Positions 21,185 to 30,526 of a DNA stretch of 64,000 nt are shown piece by piece. The notes below the pieces were generated by a model. That model did no database searches, was not told the DNA's origin, and saw only the letters and a list, made by a program, of their open reading frames with translations. Source of the DNA: Dokdonella sp. (lineage in GTDB: Bacteria; Pseudomonadota; Gammaproteobacteria; Xanthomonadales; Rhodanobacteraceae); NCBI RefSeq assembly GCF_019634775.1, contig NZ_JAHCAS010000002.1, positions 124,001 through 188,000 of the forward strand. The letters are read 5' to 3'. Numbering within the stretch: the first letter of the stretch is position 1; every line of letters starts with the position of its first letter. Both the position numbers and the translations under genes were made by a program.

Positions 21185-21208
21185 AATGTACTAATGCGTT
21201 AATACATT
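21185..21208 (+). promoter_or_regulatory. TrpR-like operator before the his operon
   Basis: Inverted repeat AATGTACTAA-TGCG-TTAATACATT, 9 of 10 positions symmetrical, ending one base before the first ATG of the operon. Its half-sites TGTACTA and TAATACA match the halves of the E. coli TrpR operator (TGTACTA...TAGTACA) at 13 of 14 positions. The first gene downstream encodes a TrpR-fold protein, so autoregulation of the whole operon is the natural reading. Bound protein here would block initiation. Confidence 0.8.
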
Positions 21209-21209
21209 G

Positions 21210-21569
21210 ATGAAACGGAAATCCCTGCAGGCCGAGACGCCGACCGCACGTGCGGAGGAGAGCCTGTGCCGGGCCTTGCTGGCGATCGGCGACGTGGCGG
21301 GCATGCGTGCCTTCCTGCGCGACCTGTGCACGCCGGCCGAGCTCGAGGCGCTGGTCGATCGCTGGCGGGTCGTGCCGTACCTGCTGGACGGCATGCCGTA
21401 CCGCGAGATCCACGAGCGCACTGCGGTCAGCATCACCACGATCGGGCGCGTCGCACGCTTCCTCAACCAAGGCAACGGCGGTTACCGCGCCGTTCTCGAC
21501 AGCGGCGCGCTCGTGGCGAAACCGCCACGCCGCACGAAGAAGGCCGTCGTTGCCGGGGCGCGCGCATGA
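21210..21569 (+). CDS. TrpR-family (YerC/YecD) repressor, likely his regulator
   Basis: Predicted 119 residues. The centre [40 protein letters not shown] and [21 protein letters not shown] is the Trp-repressor fold, with the helix-turn-helix in the last part; a basic tail (PPRRTKKAV) follows. YerC/YecD proteins are TrpR relatives of mostly unknown ligand. Here it begins the histidine operon and overlaps hisG (ATGA), so histidine or a pathway intermediate is the likely co-repressor (inference). A TTG one codon before the ATG is also in frame. The operator abuts its start codon. Confidence 0.88.
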   Translation: MKRKSLQAETPTARAEESLCRALLAIGDVAGMRAFLRDLCTPAELEALVDRWRVVPYLLDGMPYREIHERTAVSITTIGRVARFLNQGNGGYRAVLDSGALVAKPPRRTKKAVVAGARA

Positions 21570-22450
21570 GCACTCGCGACCGCTTGCGCATCGCCGTGCA
21601 GAAGTCGGGGCGTCTCAGTGAGCCGTCGCTGGACCTGCTCGCGCGCTGTGGCCTCAAGTTCCGGCAGAGCCGCGACAAACTGTTCTGTTTCGGCGAGACG
21701 CTGCCGGTGGATCTGCTGCTGGTGCGTGATGACGACGTGCCCGGCATGATTGCCGATGGCGTCTGCGATCTCGGCATCGTCGGCCGCAACGTGCTGGCCG
21801 AGCAGGTCGGCGAGGGCAAGGATGCGGTGCGCGAGCTGCGCGCACTCGGTTTCGGTCCGTGTCGGCTGGCGCTGGCGGTGCCGCTCGATTTCGATTACAG
21901 CGGACCGGGCCAGCTCGCCGGCCTGCGCATCGCGACCACGTATCCGAACCTGCTCGGCGAGTGGTTGCGTGGCGCCGGCGTCGAGGCCAGGGTCGTCACC
22001 CTGTCCGGTTCGGTCGAGATCGCGCCGCGCCTCGGTACCGCCGACCTCATCTGCGATCTCGTTTCGAGTGGAGCCACGCTGGCGGCCAACCAGTTGAAGG
22101 AAGTGGCCATCGTGCTCGAATCGGAGGCCGTGCTTGCCGGCGCCGCGCAACGACTGACCGACGAGCGCGGCGAACTGGTCGACATGCTTCTGCGCCGCAT
22201 CGAGGGTGTCATCCAGGTGCGCGTATCGAAACTGGTCATGCTGCAGGCGCCGCGCACGGCAATCGACGCGATCGCGCGCCTGCTGCCGCGCGGGCAGCGC
22301 CCGACCGTGGTGCCGGTCGAGGGTTCCGATGACGACGTCGCCCTGCAGGCCGTATGCACCGATGCGATCACCTGGCAGCATCTGGAGGACATGAAGCGTG
22401 CCGGTGCGCGTCAGATGCTGGTGCTGCCTGTCGAGCAGATGCTGGCATGA
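21566..22450 (+). CDS. hisG: ATP phosphoribosyltransferase, long form
   Basis: Predicted 294 residues; first enzyme of histidine synthesis, joining ATP and [25 protein letters not shown], the [17 protein letters not shown] segment and [12 protein letters not shown] with [19 protein letters not shown] (PRPP site) are present. The length and the C-terminal domain ([18 protein letters not shown] onward) mark the long, hexameric, histidine-feedback-regulated form, which needs no HisZ. This agrees with a genuine hisS elsewhere in the window. Start ATG overlaps the regulator stop. Confidence 0.96.
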   Translation: MSTRDRLRIAVQKSGRLSEPSLDLLARCGLKFRQSRDKLFCFGETLPVDLLLVRDDDVPGMIADGVCDLGIVGRNVLAEQVGEGKDAVRELRALGFGPCRLALAVPLDFDYSGPGQLAGLRIATTYPNLLGEWLRGAGVEARVVTLSGSVEIAPRLGTADLICDLVSSGATLAANQLKEVAIVLESEAVLAGAAQRLTDERGELVDMLLRRIEGVIQVRVSKLVMLQAPRTAIDAIARLLPRGQRPTVVPVEGSDDDVALQAVCTDAITWQHLEDMKRAGARQMLVLPVEQMLA

Positions 22451-23754
22451 AGCGCATTGACTGGAACGCGCTCGATGCTGATGCGCAGGCCGATGCACTG
22501 CGTCGGCCGGTGCAGCGTGTGGCCGAGGAGACGCGAGCGACGGTTGCGCGCATCCTCGCCGATGTGCGCGCTGGCGGTGATGCCACATTGCTCGCACTGA
22601 CCGAACGCTTCGACGGTTGCCGACTTGCCGATCATCGCGTCAGTGACGAAGAGTTCCAGGCTGCCGAGGCAGCGCTCGGCGCCGACATCAGGCAGGCGAT
22701 CGCCGATGCGCGGGAACGCATCGCCATGTTCCATCGCGCCGGCGCACCGCAGCCGTATGCTATCGACACCGCGCCGGGCGTACGCTGCGAACGCTTGCTG
22801 CGCCCGATTGCGCGGGTCGGCTGCTATGTGCCGGCGGGTGCCGCCCCGTTGCCGTCGACCGCACTGATGCTCGGTGTGCCGGCCGAACTCGCCGGCTGCC
22901 GCAACATCGTGCTGTGCACGCCGCCACGCGCTGATGGCCGCTGCGACGAAGCCGTGCTGTATGCCGCGCGCCTGTGCGGAATCCGCCGCGTGCACAAGCT
23001 CGGCGGTGCGCAGGCGATCGCGGCGATGGCCTATGGTGCGGGCTCGGTATCGCGCTGCGACAAACTGTTCGGCCCAGGCAATGCGTGGGTGACGGAAGCC
23101 AAGCGCCAGGTCGCTGCCGACCCGGATGGCGCGCTGATCGACATGCCGGCCGGGCCGTCGGAAGTGCTGGTCATCGCCGATGCCGCGGCCGATCCGCGCT
23201 TCGTTGCGGCCGACCTGCTCGCCCAGGCTGAGCATGGCGGCGATTCGCAGGTGATCCTCGTGACCGACTCGACCGTGCTGGCGGCGGCGGTCGAGGCCGA
23301 GGTCGCACGCCAGTGTGATCTGCTGCCGCGTGCCGCGCTGGCCGCGAGCGCCCTCGAACATGCGCGCATCATCCGCGTCGACGATCTCGACGCGGCCGTC
23401 GCGCTCAGCAACGCCTACGCTCCGGAACATCTCATTCTCAATGTCGCGCGCCCGCGCGCCCTGCTCGATGCGGTCGAGCATGCCGGATCGATCTTCCTCG
23501 GCGCGTGGTCGCCCGAATCGGTCGGTGACTACTGTAGCGGTACCAACCATGTGCTGCCGACCAGCGGCAGTGCGCGTGCGTGGAGTGGCCTGTCGGTGGC
23601 GAGCTTCCAGAAGCAGGTCAGCGTGCAGGAACTGTCGGCCGATGGCCTGCGCGCGATCGGGGCCTGCACGACGACATTGGCGCGGGCCGAAGGCCTTGAA
23701 GCGCATGCGCAGGCGGTCGACGTGCGCCTGGCTGCATTGGATGCCGTCGCATGA
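22447..23754 (+). CDS. hisD: histidinol dehydrogenase
   Basis: Predicted 435-residue zinc enzyme that oxidises histidinol to histidine in two NAD-linked steps, the end of the pathway. Signatures: [99 protein letters not shown] and SAGDYC-type [13 protein letters not shown]. Starts inside the hisG stop (ATGA). Confidence 0.97.
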   Translation: MKRIDWNALDADAQADALRRPVQRVAEETRATVARILADVRAGGDATLLALTERFDGCRLADHRVSDEEFQAAEAALGADIRQAIADARERIAMFHRAGAPQPYAIDTAPGVRCERLLRPIARVGCYVPAGAAPLPSTALMLGVPAELAGCRNIVLCTPPRADGRCDEAVLYAARLCGIRRVHKLGGAQAIAAMAYGAGSVSRCDKLFGPGNAWVTEAKRQVAADPDGALIDMPAGPSEVLVIADAAADPRFVAADLLAQAEHGGDSQVILVTDSTVLAAAVEAEVARQCDLLPRAALAASALEHARIIRVDDLDAAVALSNAYAPEHLILNVARPRALLDAVEHAGSIFLGAWSPESVGDYCSGTNHVLPTSGSARAWSGLSVASFQKQVSVQELSADGLRAIGACTTTLARAEGLEAHAQAVDVRLAALDAVA

Positions 23755-24818
23755 GCGTGCTCGAACTCGCCCGCCCCGAGATCCTCGCCCTGCAGCCGTA
23801 CTCGTCCGCGCGCATCGAGGCGACCGGTGGCGAGGTCATGCTCAACGCCAACGAATCACCGTGGCCGCCGTCCGGCGTCGTGACGGATCCGCCGCTCAAT
23901 CGCTATCCAGATCCGCAACCTTGCAGCCTGGTCGAGCGCCTTGCCGAACTCCATGGCGTCGCTACGGATAGCATCCTGGTTGGTCGTGGCAGTGACGAGA
24001 TGATCGACTTGCTCGTGCGCGCGTTCTGCCGTCCTGGGCGCGATGCCGTGGTGACCTGTCCACCGACCTTCGGCATGTATTCGGTATGTGCGGCGGTGCA
24101 GGGTGCGCCGCTGCTCGAGGTGCCGCTCGACGAGGCGTTCGAGATCGACTTCGGTGCACTCGCGACGGTGCCCGATCAGGCGCGCCTCGTGTTCCTGTGT
24201 TCGCCAGGCAACCCGACCGGCGGGCTGGCTCCGCTTGCCGCGATCGAACGCCTCGCCGAGGTTCTGCGTGGGCGCGCACTCGTCGTCGTCGACGAGGCAT
24301 ACATCGAATTCGCTGCGGCGCCGAGCGCGGCGAGTGTCCTGCAGCGCCATGCAAACCTGTGCGTGCTGCGTACCCTGTCCAAGGCCTGGGCGCTGGCCGG
24401 CGCGCGCATCGGCTGCCTGCTGGCCAGCGCCGAGATCGTTGGCCTGCTGCGGCGGATCATGCCGCCGTACCCATTGCCGACGCCGAGCACCGCCGCGGCG
24501 CTCGCGGCACTGAGCACCGAAGGCCGTGAACTGACCCGGCAACGTGTGGCAGTGATCGCCGCCGAGCGCGAACGCATGGCGGCCGAACTCGCACGTCTGC
24601 CGCAGGTGGAGGCGGTACTGCCATCGCGCGCGAATTTCCTCTGCGTCGCCTTCAAGGATCGCGCCGCCGCATGCCGGCACCTGCTTGCCGGCGGCGTCGT
24701 CGTGCGCGATGTCAGCCGTCATGTGCGGCTTGCTGGCTACCTGCGCATCAGCATCGGCCAGCGTGACGAGAACGCGCGCGTGATCGACCTGCTGGCCAGC
24801 ATGGAATCCGGCCGATGA
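23751..24818 (+). CDS. hisC: histidinol-phosphate aminotransferase
   Basis: Predicted 355-residue PLP enzyme of fold type [13 protein letters not shown] opens the active site, [29 protein letters not shown] and [10 protein letters not shown] precede the PLP lysine in [19 protein letters not shown]. It converts imidazole-acetol phosphate to histidinol phosphate with glutamate. ATG overlaps the hisD stop. Confidence 0.96.
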   Translation: MSVLELARPEILALQPYSSARIEATGGEVMLNANESPWPPSGVVTDPPLNRYPDPQPCSLVERLAELHGVATDSILVGRGSDEMIDLLVRAFCRPGRDAVVTCPPTFGMYSVCAAVQGAPLLEVPLDEAFEIDFGALATVPDQARLVFLCSPGNPTGGLAPLAAIERLAEVLRGRALVVVDEAYIEFAAAPSAASVLQRHANLCVLRTLSKAWALAGARIGCLLASAEIVGLLRRIMPPYPLPTPSTAAALAALSTEGRELTRQRVAVIAAERERMAAELARLPQVEAVLPSRANFLCVAFKDRAAACRHLLAGGVVVRDVSRHVRLAGYLRISIGQRDENARVIDLLASMESGR

Positions 24819-25882
24819 GTGCGCGCAAGCTGCTGTTCCTCGACCGCGACGGCTGCCTGATCGAGGAGCCGCCTGACCAGCAGATCGACGCGTTCGAGAA
24901 ACTCGCCTTGTTGCCGGGCGTGGTTGCCGCGCTGCAGCGGTGTGTCGCATCCGGCTACGAACTGATCATGGTGACCAACCAGGACGGGCTCGGTACACCG
25001 GCGTTCGCACAGGCTGACTTCGAAGGGCCACACGCATTGCTGCTGCGCATACTCGCTTCGCAGGGCATCGTGTTCCAGGAAGTGCTGATCGATCGCAGCT
25101 TTGCCCACGAGGGTCGCGATACACGCAAGCCAGGCACAGGACTGGTGCGCCACTGGCTCGCCCGCGACGACTGGTCGCGGACGCGGTCGGCGATGGTCGG
25201 TGACCGTGACACGGACATGGCCTTTGCTGCCAATCTCGGCGTTCGCGGGTTTCGATGCGGGGCGCAAGGCCTGCCCTGGGCCGAGATCGCGCATCAGCTC
25301 TGCGCCACGCCGCGCGTCGGCGTGTTCACGCGGCAGACGGGTGAGACGCGGATCCATGTCCGCGTCGACCTCGATGCGCCGGTACATGCCTCGATCCGCA
25401 CTGGCCTTGGGTTCTTCGACCACATGCTCGAGCAGATCGCGCGTCACGCCGGCTTCGCCCTCGAGCTGACCTGCGACGGCGACATCCACGTCGATGAGCA
25501 CCACACCGTCGAGGACAGCGCGCTCGCCCTTGGTGAGGCGCTGCGTGCAGCACTCGGCGACAAGCGTGGCATCGGCCGCTACGGTTTCACCCTGCCGATG
25601 GATGAGAGTCTGGCCAGTGCCGTGCTCGACCTGTCGGGCCGACCGTACCTCGTCTTCGAGGGCAGCTTCCCACGCGCCGAGGTCGGCGCGCTGCCCAGCG
25701 AGCTGGTGCCGCACTTCTTTCGCTCGCTGTGCGAAGCGCTTGGTGCGAACCTGCACCTTTCGGTGCGCGGTGACAACGCACATCACATGATTGAAGCCTG
25801 CTTCAAGGCCTTCGCACGTGCACTGCGCCCCGCCATCACCGTGCAGGGCGACGAGCTGCCGAGCACGAAGGGCATGTTGTGA
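24815..25882 (+). CDS. hisB: bifunctional histidinol-phosphatase/imidazoleglycerol-phosphate dehydratase
   Basis: Predicted 355 residues with two fused enzymes, as in enterics. Residues 1-165 are a HAD phosphatase ([13 protein letters not shown] with the DxD nucleophile, [31 protein letters not shown]). Residues about 170-355 are the dehydratase, with paired metal sites [42 protein letters not shown] and [18 protein letters not shown]. It supplies steps 6 and 8 of the pathway. The zinc-binding Cys cluster seen in enteric HisB-N is not obvious. Confidence 0.96.
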   Translation: MSARKLLFLDRDGCLIEEPPDQQIDAFEKLALLPGVVAALQRCVASGYELIMVTNQDGLGTPAFAQADFEGPHALLLRILASQGIVFQEVLIDRSFAHEGRDTRKPGTGLVRHWLARDDWSRTRSAMVGDRDTDMAFAANLGVRGFRCGAQGLPWAEIAHQLCATPRVGVFTRQTGETRIHVRVDLDAPVHASIRTGLGFFDHMLEQIARHAGFALELTCDGDIHVDEHHTVEDSALALGEALRAALGDKRGIGRYGFTLPMDESLASAVLDLSGRPYLVFEGSFPRAEVGALPSELVPHFFRSLCEALGANLHLSVRGDNAHHMIEACFKAFARALRPAITVQGDELPSTKGML

Positions 25883-26478
25883 GCACGCGCGAAGTGGTCT
25901 TGGTCGATGCCGGAGGTACCAATATCGGCTCGCTGCGCTATGCGTTCGAACGTCTTGGGATCGGTGTCGAACTGAGCGCCGATGCGGCACGCATCCGCGC
26001 TGCCTCACATGTGATCCTGCCCGGTGTCGGTGCGGCGGCACCGGGCATGGCGCGCCTGCGCGAGGCCGGGCTGGTCGAGGTGTTGCGCGGGCTCACACAG
26101 CCCGTGCTGGGTGTCTGCCTCGGCATGCAATTGCTGTTCGAGCATTCGGAGGAGGGCGATACGCCATGCCTCGGCATCATTCCCGGTCGGGTGCGCCGCA
26201 TCGTCGGCGACGAGCACCGGCGCGTGCCGCACATGGGCTGGAATCGCCTCGCCATCGAACGTTGCGACGCCTTGCTCGCCGGGATCGATGCACACGCCTG
26301 GGCCTATTTCGTGCACGGCTATGCCGCCGCCGTCGATACGCACACGCTGGCCCGCGTCGACCATGGCGAGTCGTTCGCGGCGATTGTGCGCGTGCGCAAT
26401 TTCACCGGCATGCAGTTCCACCCCGAGCGTTCATCGGCGCTGGGTGCACGCCTGCTCGCCAACTTCATTGCCACATGA
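25879..26478 (+). CDS. hisH: imidazole glycerol phosphate synthase, glutaminase subunit
   Basis: Predicted 199-residue class I glutamine amidotransferase that supplies ammonia to His[16 protein letters not shown] forms the oxyanion region, [16 protein letters not shown] carries the nucleophile Cys, VPHMGWNRL is typical HisH, and [19 protein letters not shown] gives the His-x-Glu pair. The start is GTG overlapping the hisB stop. Complex partner hisF lies two genes on. Confidence 0.96.
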   Translation: MSTREVVLVDAGGTNIGSLRYAFERLGIGVELSADAARIRAASHVILPGVGAAAPGMARLREAGLVEVLRGLTQPVLGVCLGMQLLFEHSEEGDTPCLGIIPGRVRRIVGDEHRRVPHMGWNRLAIERCDALLAGIDAHAWAYFVHGYAAAVDTHTLARVDHGESFAAIVRVRNFTGMQFHPERSSALGARLLANFIAT

Positions 26479-27203
26479 GCCTCGAGCCGATCCCCGCCCT
26501 CGACCTGCGCGAAGGCCGCGTCGTGCGCCTGCGCCAGGGTGACTACGCGCGCCAGACCGACTACGCGGTCGATGCCGTGGTGCAGGCCCGGCGCTATCGT
26601 GATGCCGGCGCACGCTGGCTGCATGTCGTCGATCTCGATGGTGCGCGCAGCGGCCGGCTCGACAACCTGCGCACGATCGAGGCGATGGCCCGACTCGGAT
26701 TCGCACTCCAAGCCGGAGGTGGCGTACGCGGCTCCGATGATCTGGTCCGCCTGTTCGAGGCAGGCGTGCAGCGCGTCGTGGTCGGCAGCGTTGCCGTGCG
26801 CGACCCCGCCTGCGTGGGCGAATGGATCGCTCGGCATGGCGCCGAGCGCATCGTCGTCGCCCTCGACACACGCTTCGTCGATGGCGCATGGCGATTGTCG
26901 GCCAGTGGCTGGACCGAGCCGGTTGCGGCCACGCTCGACGCGCTCGCGCCGCGTTTCGCCGAGGCCGGCGCGCGTCATCTGCTGTGCACCGACATCGACC
27001 GCGACGGCATGCTGGCCGGGCCGAATCTCGCCCTCTATGCACATCTCGGTGTGCTGGTACCGACGCTGGACGTGCAGGCGTCTGGTGGCGTGCGCGATCT
27101 CGGCGACATCCGTGCGTTGGCGGCAACGCCGGCCGCCGCGGTCATCCTCGGCCGCTGCCTGCTCGAAGGCCGCGTAGACCTGAGCGAGGCACTGACATGC
27201 TGA
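26475..27203 (+). CDS. hisA: ProFAR isomerase (phosphoribosylformimino-AICAR-P isomerase)
   Basis: Predicted 242-residue TIM barrel performing the Amadori rearrangement of ProFAR to [25 protein letters not shown] has the catalytic Asp (with Leu where most have IDL), [40 protein letters not shown], and [16 protein letters not shown] with the second Asp. Starts inside hisH (ATGA). Half-barrel similarity to hisF is visible. Confidence 0.96.
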   Translation: MSLEPIPALDLREGRVVRLRQGDYARQTDYAVDAVVQARRYRDAGARWLHVVDLDGARSGRLDNLRTIEAMARLGFALQAGGGVRGSDDLVRLFEAGVQRVVVGSVAVRDPACVGEWIARHGAERIVVALDTRFVDGAWRLSASGWTEPVAATLDALAPRFAEAGARHLLCTDIDRDGMLAGPNLALYAHLGVLVPTLDVQASGGVRDLGDIRALAATPAAAVILGRCLLEGRVDLSEALTC

Positions 27204-27967
27204 GCCGACGCATCATTCCGTGCCTGGACGTGCGCGATGGAGTGGTCGTCAAGGGCGTGCGTTTCCGCGACCATGTCGTGGTCGGCGATATCGTCGAGCT
27301 GGCCCTGCGCTATCGTGACGAAGGTGCCGACGAACTCGTGTTCTACGACATCACGGCCAGCCCGGAGCGACGTCGTGTCGAACGTGCCTGGATCGAGCGC
27401 GTCGCCCGCGTCATCGATATCCCGTTCTGCGTCGCCGGTGGCATCCGCGATGTCGCCGGCGCACGTGAAGTTCTGCACGCCGGAGCCGACAAGGTCTCGA
27501 TCAACTCGCCGGCGCTGGAAAACCCAGATCTGGTCGATGCGCTCGCCGAGGCCTTTGGCGTGCAGTGCGTGGTGGTCGGCATCGACAGCCGCCGCGACGT
27601 CGACGGCGAGTGGCGCGTGCGTCGATACAGCGGCGATCCTTCGCGCATCGAGGCGCTGCCACGACGCACGCTCGACTGGATCGTCGAGGTCCAGCGGCGC
27701 GGTGCTGGCGAGATCGTGCTCAACTGCATCGACGCCGACGGCGTGCGCGAGGGCTACGATCTCGAACAACTGCGTGCCGCGCGCGCGCTGTGCCGGGTGC
27801 CGCTGGTCGCCTCGGGCGGGGCCGGTTCGATGGAACACTTCCGTGCCGCCTTCATCGAGGTCGACGTCGATGCCGCGCTCGCGGCGAGCGTGTTTCATTC
27901 CGGTGCGATCGCAATTCCGGAACTCAAGCGGCATCTCGCCGCGCATGGTGTGGAGGTGCGTCAGTGA
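27197..27967 (+). CDS. hisF: imidazole glycerol phosphate synthase, cyclase subunit
   Basis: Predicted 256-residue TIM barrel that turns PRFAR and ammonia into IGP and [23 protein letters not shown] (catalytic Asp), [36 protein letters not shown] and [26 protein letters not shown] (second Asp) and [11 protein letters not shown] are intact. AICAR links histidine to purine synthesis. Overlaps hisA by 7 bases and hisI by 4. Confidence 0.97.
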   Translation: MLSRRIIPCLDVRDGVVVKGVRFRDHVVVGDIVELALRYRDEGADELVFYDITASPERRRVERAWIERVARVIDIPFCVAGGIRDVAGAREVLHAGADKVSINSPALENPDLVDALAEAFGVQCVVVGIDSRRDVDGEWRVRRYSGDPSRIEALPRRTLDWIVEVQRRGAGEIVLNCIDADGVREGYDLEQLRAARALCRVPLVASGGAGSMEHFRAAFIEVDVDAALAASVFHSGAIAIPELKRHLAAHGVEVRQ

Positions 27968-28578
27968 GCGCAGGTATCGAACCCGACTGGGAAAAGAGCG
28001 GCGGCCTGCTGCCTGCAATCGTGCAGGATGCGTACCGCGGCACCGTGCTCATGCTCGGCTGGATGAACCGTGAGGCGTTCGCGACGACGCAGGCGAGCGG
28101 CAAGGTGACCTTCTTCAGTCGCAGCCGGCAACGCCTGTGGATGAAGGGCGAGACCTCGGGCCACGTGCTTGAGCTTGTTTCGCTGCATCTCGATTGCGAT
28201 GCCGACACGATCCTCGTGCATGCCGTGCCGCACGGCCCGACCTGCCACACCGGCACGCGGAGCTGCTTCGGCGACGTGGCGTTGCCCGCCGCTTTCCTTG
28301 GCGAACTCGATGCGCTGGTCGCGCGCCGCGCCGTCGAGCGTCCATCCGGGAGCTACTCGACGAAACTGTTCGAGTCGGGCCTGCGCCGCATCGCCCAGAA
28401 GGTCGGTGAGGAAGGCGTGGAAACCGCGCTCGCCGGTGTCGATGCCGACGATGCGGAACTGCTCGGCGAAGCCGCCGATCTCGTGTTTCACCTGCTCGTG
28501 CTGCTGCGTGCGCGCGGCCTGGGCCTCGCCGAGGTCGACCGCGTGCTCGAATCGCGCCATGCCGCGCGCTCTGGTTGA
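27964..28578 (+). CDS. hisI: bifunctional PR-AMP cyclohydrolase/PR-ATP pyrophosphatase
   Basis: Predicted 204 residues, a HisI-HisE fusion. HisI part: [58 protein letters not shown] with the zinc/magnesium ligands, then [11 protein letters not shown]. HisE part from about residue 118: [20 protein letters not shown] and [10 protein letters not shown] plus [18 protein letters not shown], the helical MazG-like pyrophosphatase. It covers steps 2 and 3. GTG start overlaps the hisF stop. Last gene of the operon; no clear terminator follows. Confidence 0.96.
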   Translation: MSAGIEPDWEKSGGLLPAIVQDAYRGTVLMLGWMNREAFATTQASGKVTFFSRSRQRLWMKGETSGHVLELVSLHLDCDADTILVHAVPHGPTCHTGTRSCFGDVALPAAFLGELDALVARRAVERPSGSYSTKLFESGLRRIAQKVGEEGVETALAGVDADDAELLGEAADLVFHLLVLLRARGLGLAEVDRVLESRHAARSG

Positions 28579-28599
28579 ATCCGCGACGCCACCGGAGCG

Positions 28600-28913
28600 C
28601 AGCCGGAGCACGAGCTGGACATGCGCGAGGATATCGATGTGCGCCCCGATGCCGGCTTCGACAACACGAGGTCCGGACAGAAGAATCGGCTCGCGTACGC
28701 GGCCATGGCCTCGGCCGCATCCGCCACGCTGGTGATAACGCCTGCTGCGATGGCGTGGTGCCGGCTGCCACCCGTTGTCGCCCGGTGCCCTCCGCGGCCC
28801 GAATATCCGTGTCGGCGAGCACGACGGTTGCACCGGATTCGGCAAGTGCAATAGCCGTTGCCGGCCCAATCCACGGTGCCGCGCCGATGATGAGTGTGTT
28901 CTTGCCGTTTCAC
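28600..28913 (-). pseudogene. decayed short-chain dehydrogenase fragment
   Basis: Read on the minus strand from about 28909, one frame gives NGKNTLIIGAAPWIGPATAI then ALAESGATVVLADTDIRAAEG, which is the Rossmann start of an SDR with the glycine motif altered. The sequence then continues in the next frame as HHAIAAGVITSVADAAEAMA and possibly in the third as AGIGAHIDILAHV. A single frame does not hold the whole, and no start codon is present, so at least one and probably two frameshifts are needed. Downstream of the his operon and antisense to it. An intact SDR of another kind lies at 36.7 kb. Confidence 0.5.
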
Positions 28914-29452
28914 GGGATGTGTCGCCGGGTGCCCGGAAAGCGGCTGTGACCCCCGCGAGTTCGATGACTCTTGCCCCAGCGGGTCAAGGGCAGATTCCGC
29001 AAATGCTTCCTGGTGTTCGCGGGCGTGAGAAATCAGCGCGTGAATGCGGCGCACGGTGTGAGACCAGTGGTTGATAGTGCGCTGCACCATTCCGAGGGGG
29101 TAGAATGCGCTGGTGCAGCTCGCTGCAAGACCGCGCATAGGTCGAATTGGAAGAGACCATTCGAGCAAGCGGTGCCATCGCGGCCAAGCTCATGGGCAAC
29201 AAGTTCGCCACCCAAGGACTCCGCAGCAGTTGCAGGCGGCACCGGAGACGGAGTGGGTCGATCCCCTGCAATCATTCGTGGAATGCCCGAATGAGCATGT
29301 TCCGAACCAACCATTGGTATCCGGCAAGACGATGGTCCCGTGCCGTGACGTTGCCGGACGAAGTGGGTGGGCGAGCAACGCGCCGCGCCACTGGTGTCGA
29401 TCCCAAGATCCCATTCGGAATACTCAACTGACTCTTTCAGGTGCATATCGCC
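28914..29452. other. non-coding or eroded region
   Basis: About 540 bp upstream of the exporter operon. Several frames are open but none resembles a known protein, and codon use looks random. It may hold further gene remnants and the exporter promoter. I see no repeat or RNA gene here. Confidence 0.4.
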
Positions 29453-30526
29453 ATGGACTTCCGACTCAAGAACAAGTTGATCCCTGCTGCCGCCCTGATC
29501 GTGCTTGCGCTCGGTGGATGGTATGCGTGGCGGCAAATTGCCGCTGCCGACGACCATTCGGCTTTCGCCTCGGGCAACGGACGCATCGAGGCCACCGAAC
29601 TCGACATCGCCACCAAGCTGGCCGGTCGCGTGGACCAGATCCTGGTCACGGAAGGTGCGTTCGTGAAAGCCGGACAGGTGCTGGCGACCATGCAGGTGCA
29701 AACGCTGGAGGCGCAATTGCGCGAGGCGCAGGCGCAACGGGCGCAGGCCGTCACTGCCGTGGCGGCAGCAGAGGCGCAGTTGGCCATGCGCCAAAGCGAC
29801 AAGGCCGCACTGGCGGCACAGGCGCATCAGGCCACCGCCGAGCGCAACGCTGCGCAGCGTCGCCTGACGCGCTCGGAGACTCTGGTGCGGGGTGGCGCCA
29901 TCTCGGTGCAGGTGGTGGACGATGACCGCACCCGCCTGGAAAGCGCGGTCGCTGCCGTTGCCGCTGCGCAGGCGCAGGTGACATCGGCCGATGCCGCCAT
30001 CGGCGCGGCCAAGGCGCAAGTCGTGAGTGCGCAATCGCAGGTCGAGGCGCTGGATGCCACGCTGGAGCGTATCCAGGCGGAGATCGACGACAGCCAGCTC
30101 AAGGCACCGCGCGACGGCCGCGTGCAGTTCCTCGTGGCACAGCCCGGCGAGGTGCTTGGCGCCGGCGGTCGCGTGATGAACATGCTCGACGTTTCCGATG
30201 TCTACATGACCTTCTTCCTTCCCACCGAGGCCGCCGGCCGGGTGGCGCTTGGCGCGGAGGCGCGCCTGGTGCTGGATGCCGCTCCGGACTTCGTGATTCC
30301 CGCCACGATCTCCTTCATCGCCAGCGCGGCGCAGTTCACGCCCAAGACGGTGGAGACGGCGAACGAGCGCCAGAAGCTGATGTTCCGCGTGCGTGCCCGG
30401 ATCGACCGGCAGTTGCTGCTCGATCACCTCGAGCACGTCAAGACCGGCCTGCCCGGCGAGGCCTGGGTTCGACTTGATCCGACACAGGAGTGGCCGGCCC
30501 GACTGGCGTTGAAGGCACGGCCATGA
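29453..30526 (+). CDS. yhiI: HlyD-family periplasmic adaptor of an RbbA-type exporter
   Basis: Predicted 357 residues: one N-terminal membrane anchor ([20 protein letters not shown]), a lipoyl half-motif [20 protein letters not shown], a long Ala/Gln-rich coiled coil (about 95-205), the second lipoyl half [20 protein letters not shown] and a beta-barrel domain. This is the membrane-fusion protein of tripartite exporters, and the two following genes identify it with E. coli YhiI. A GTG four codons earlier (29441) could also start it. Its stop overlaps the start of the ATPase gene (ATGA). Confidence 0.9.
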   Translation: MDFRLKNKLIPAAALIVLALGGWYAWRQIAAADDHSAFASGNGRIEATELDIATKLAGRVDQILVTEGAFVKAGQVLATMQVQTLEAQLREAQAQRAQAVTAVAAAEAQLAMRQSDKAALAAQAHQATAERNAAQRRLTRSETLVRGGAISVQVVDDDRTRLESAVAAVAAAQAQVTSADAAIGAAKAQVVSAQSQVEALDATLERIQAEIDDSQLKAPRDGRVQFLVAQPGEVLGAGGRVMNMLDVSDVYMTFFLPTEAAGRVALGAEARLVLDAAPDFVIPATISFIASAAQFTPKTVETANERQKLMFRVRARIDRQLLLDHLEHVKTGLPGEAWVRLDPTQEWPARLALKARP

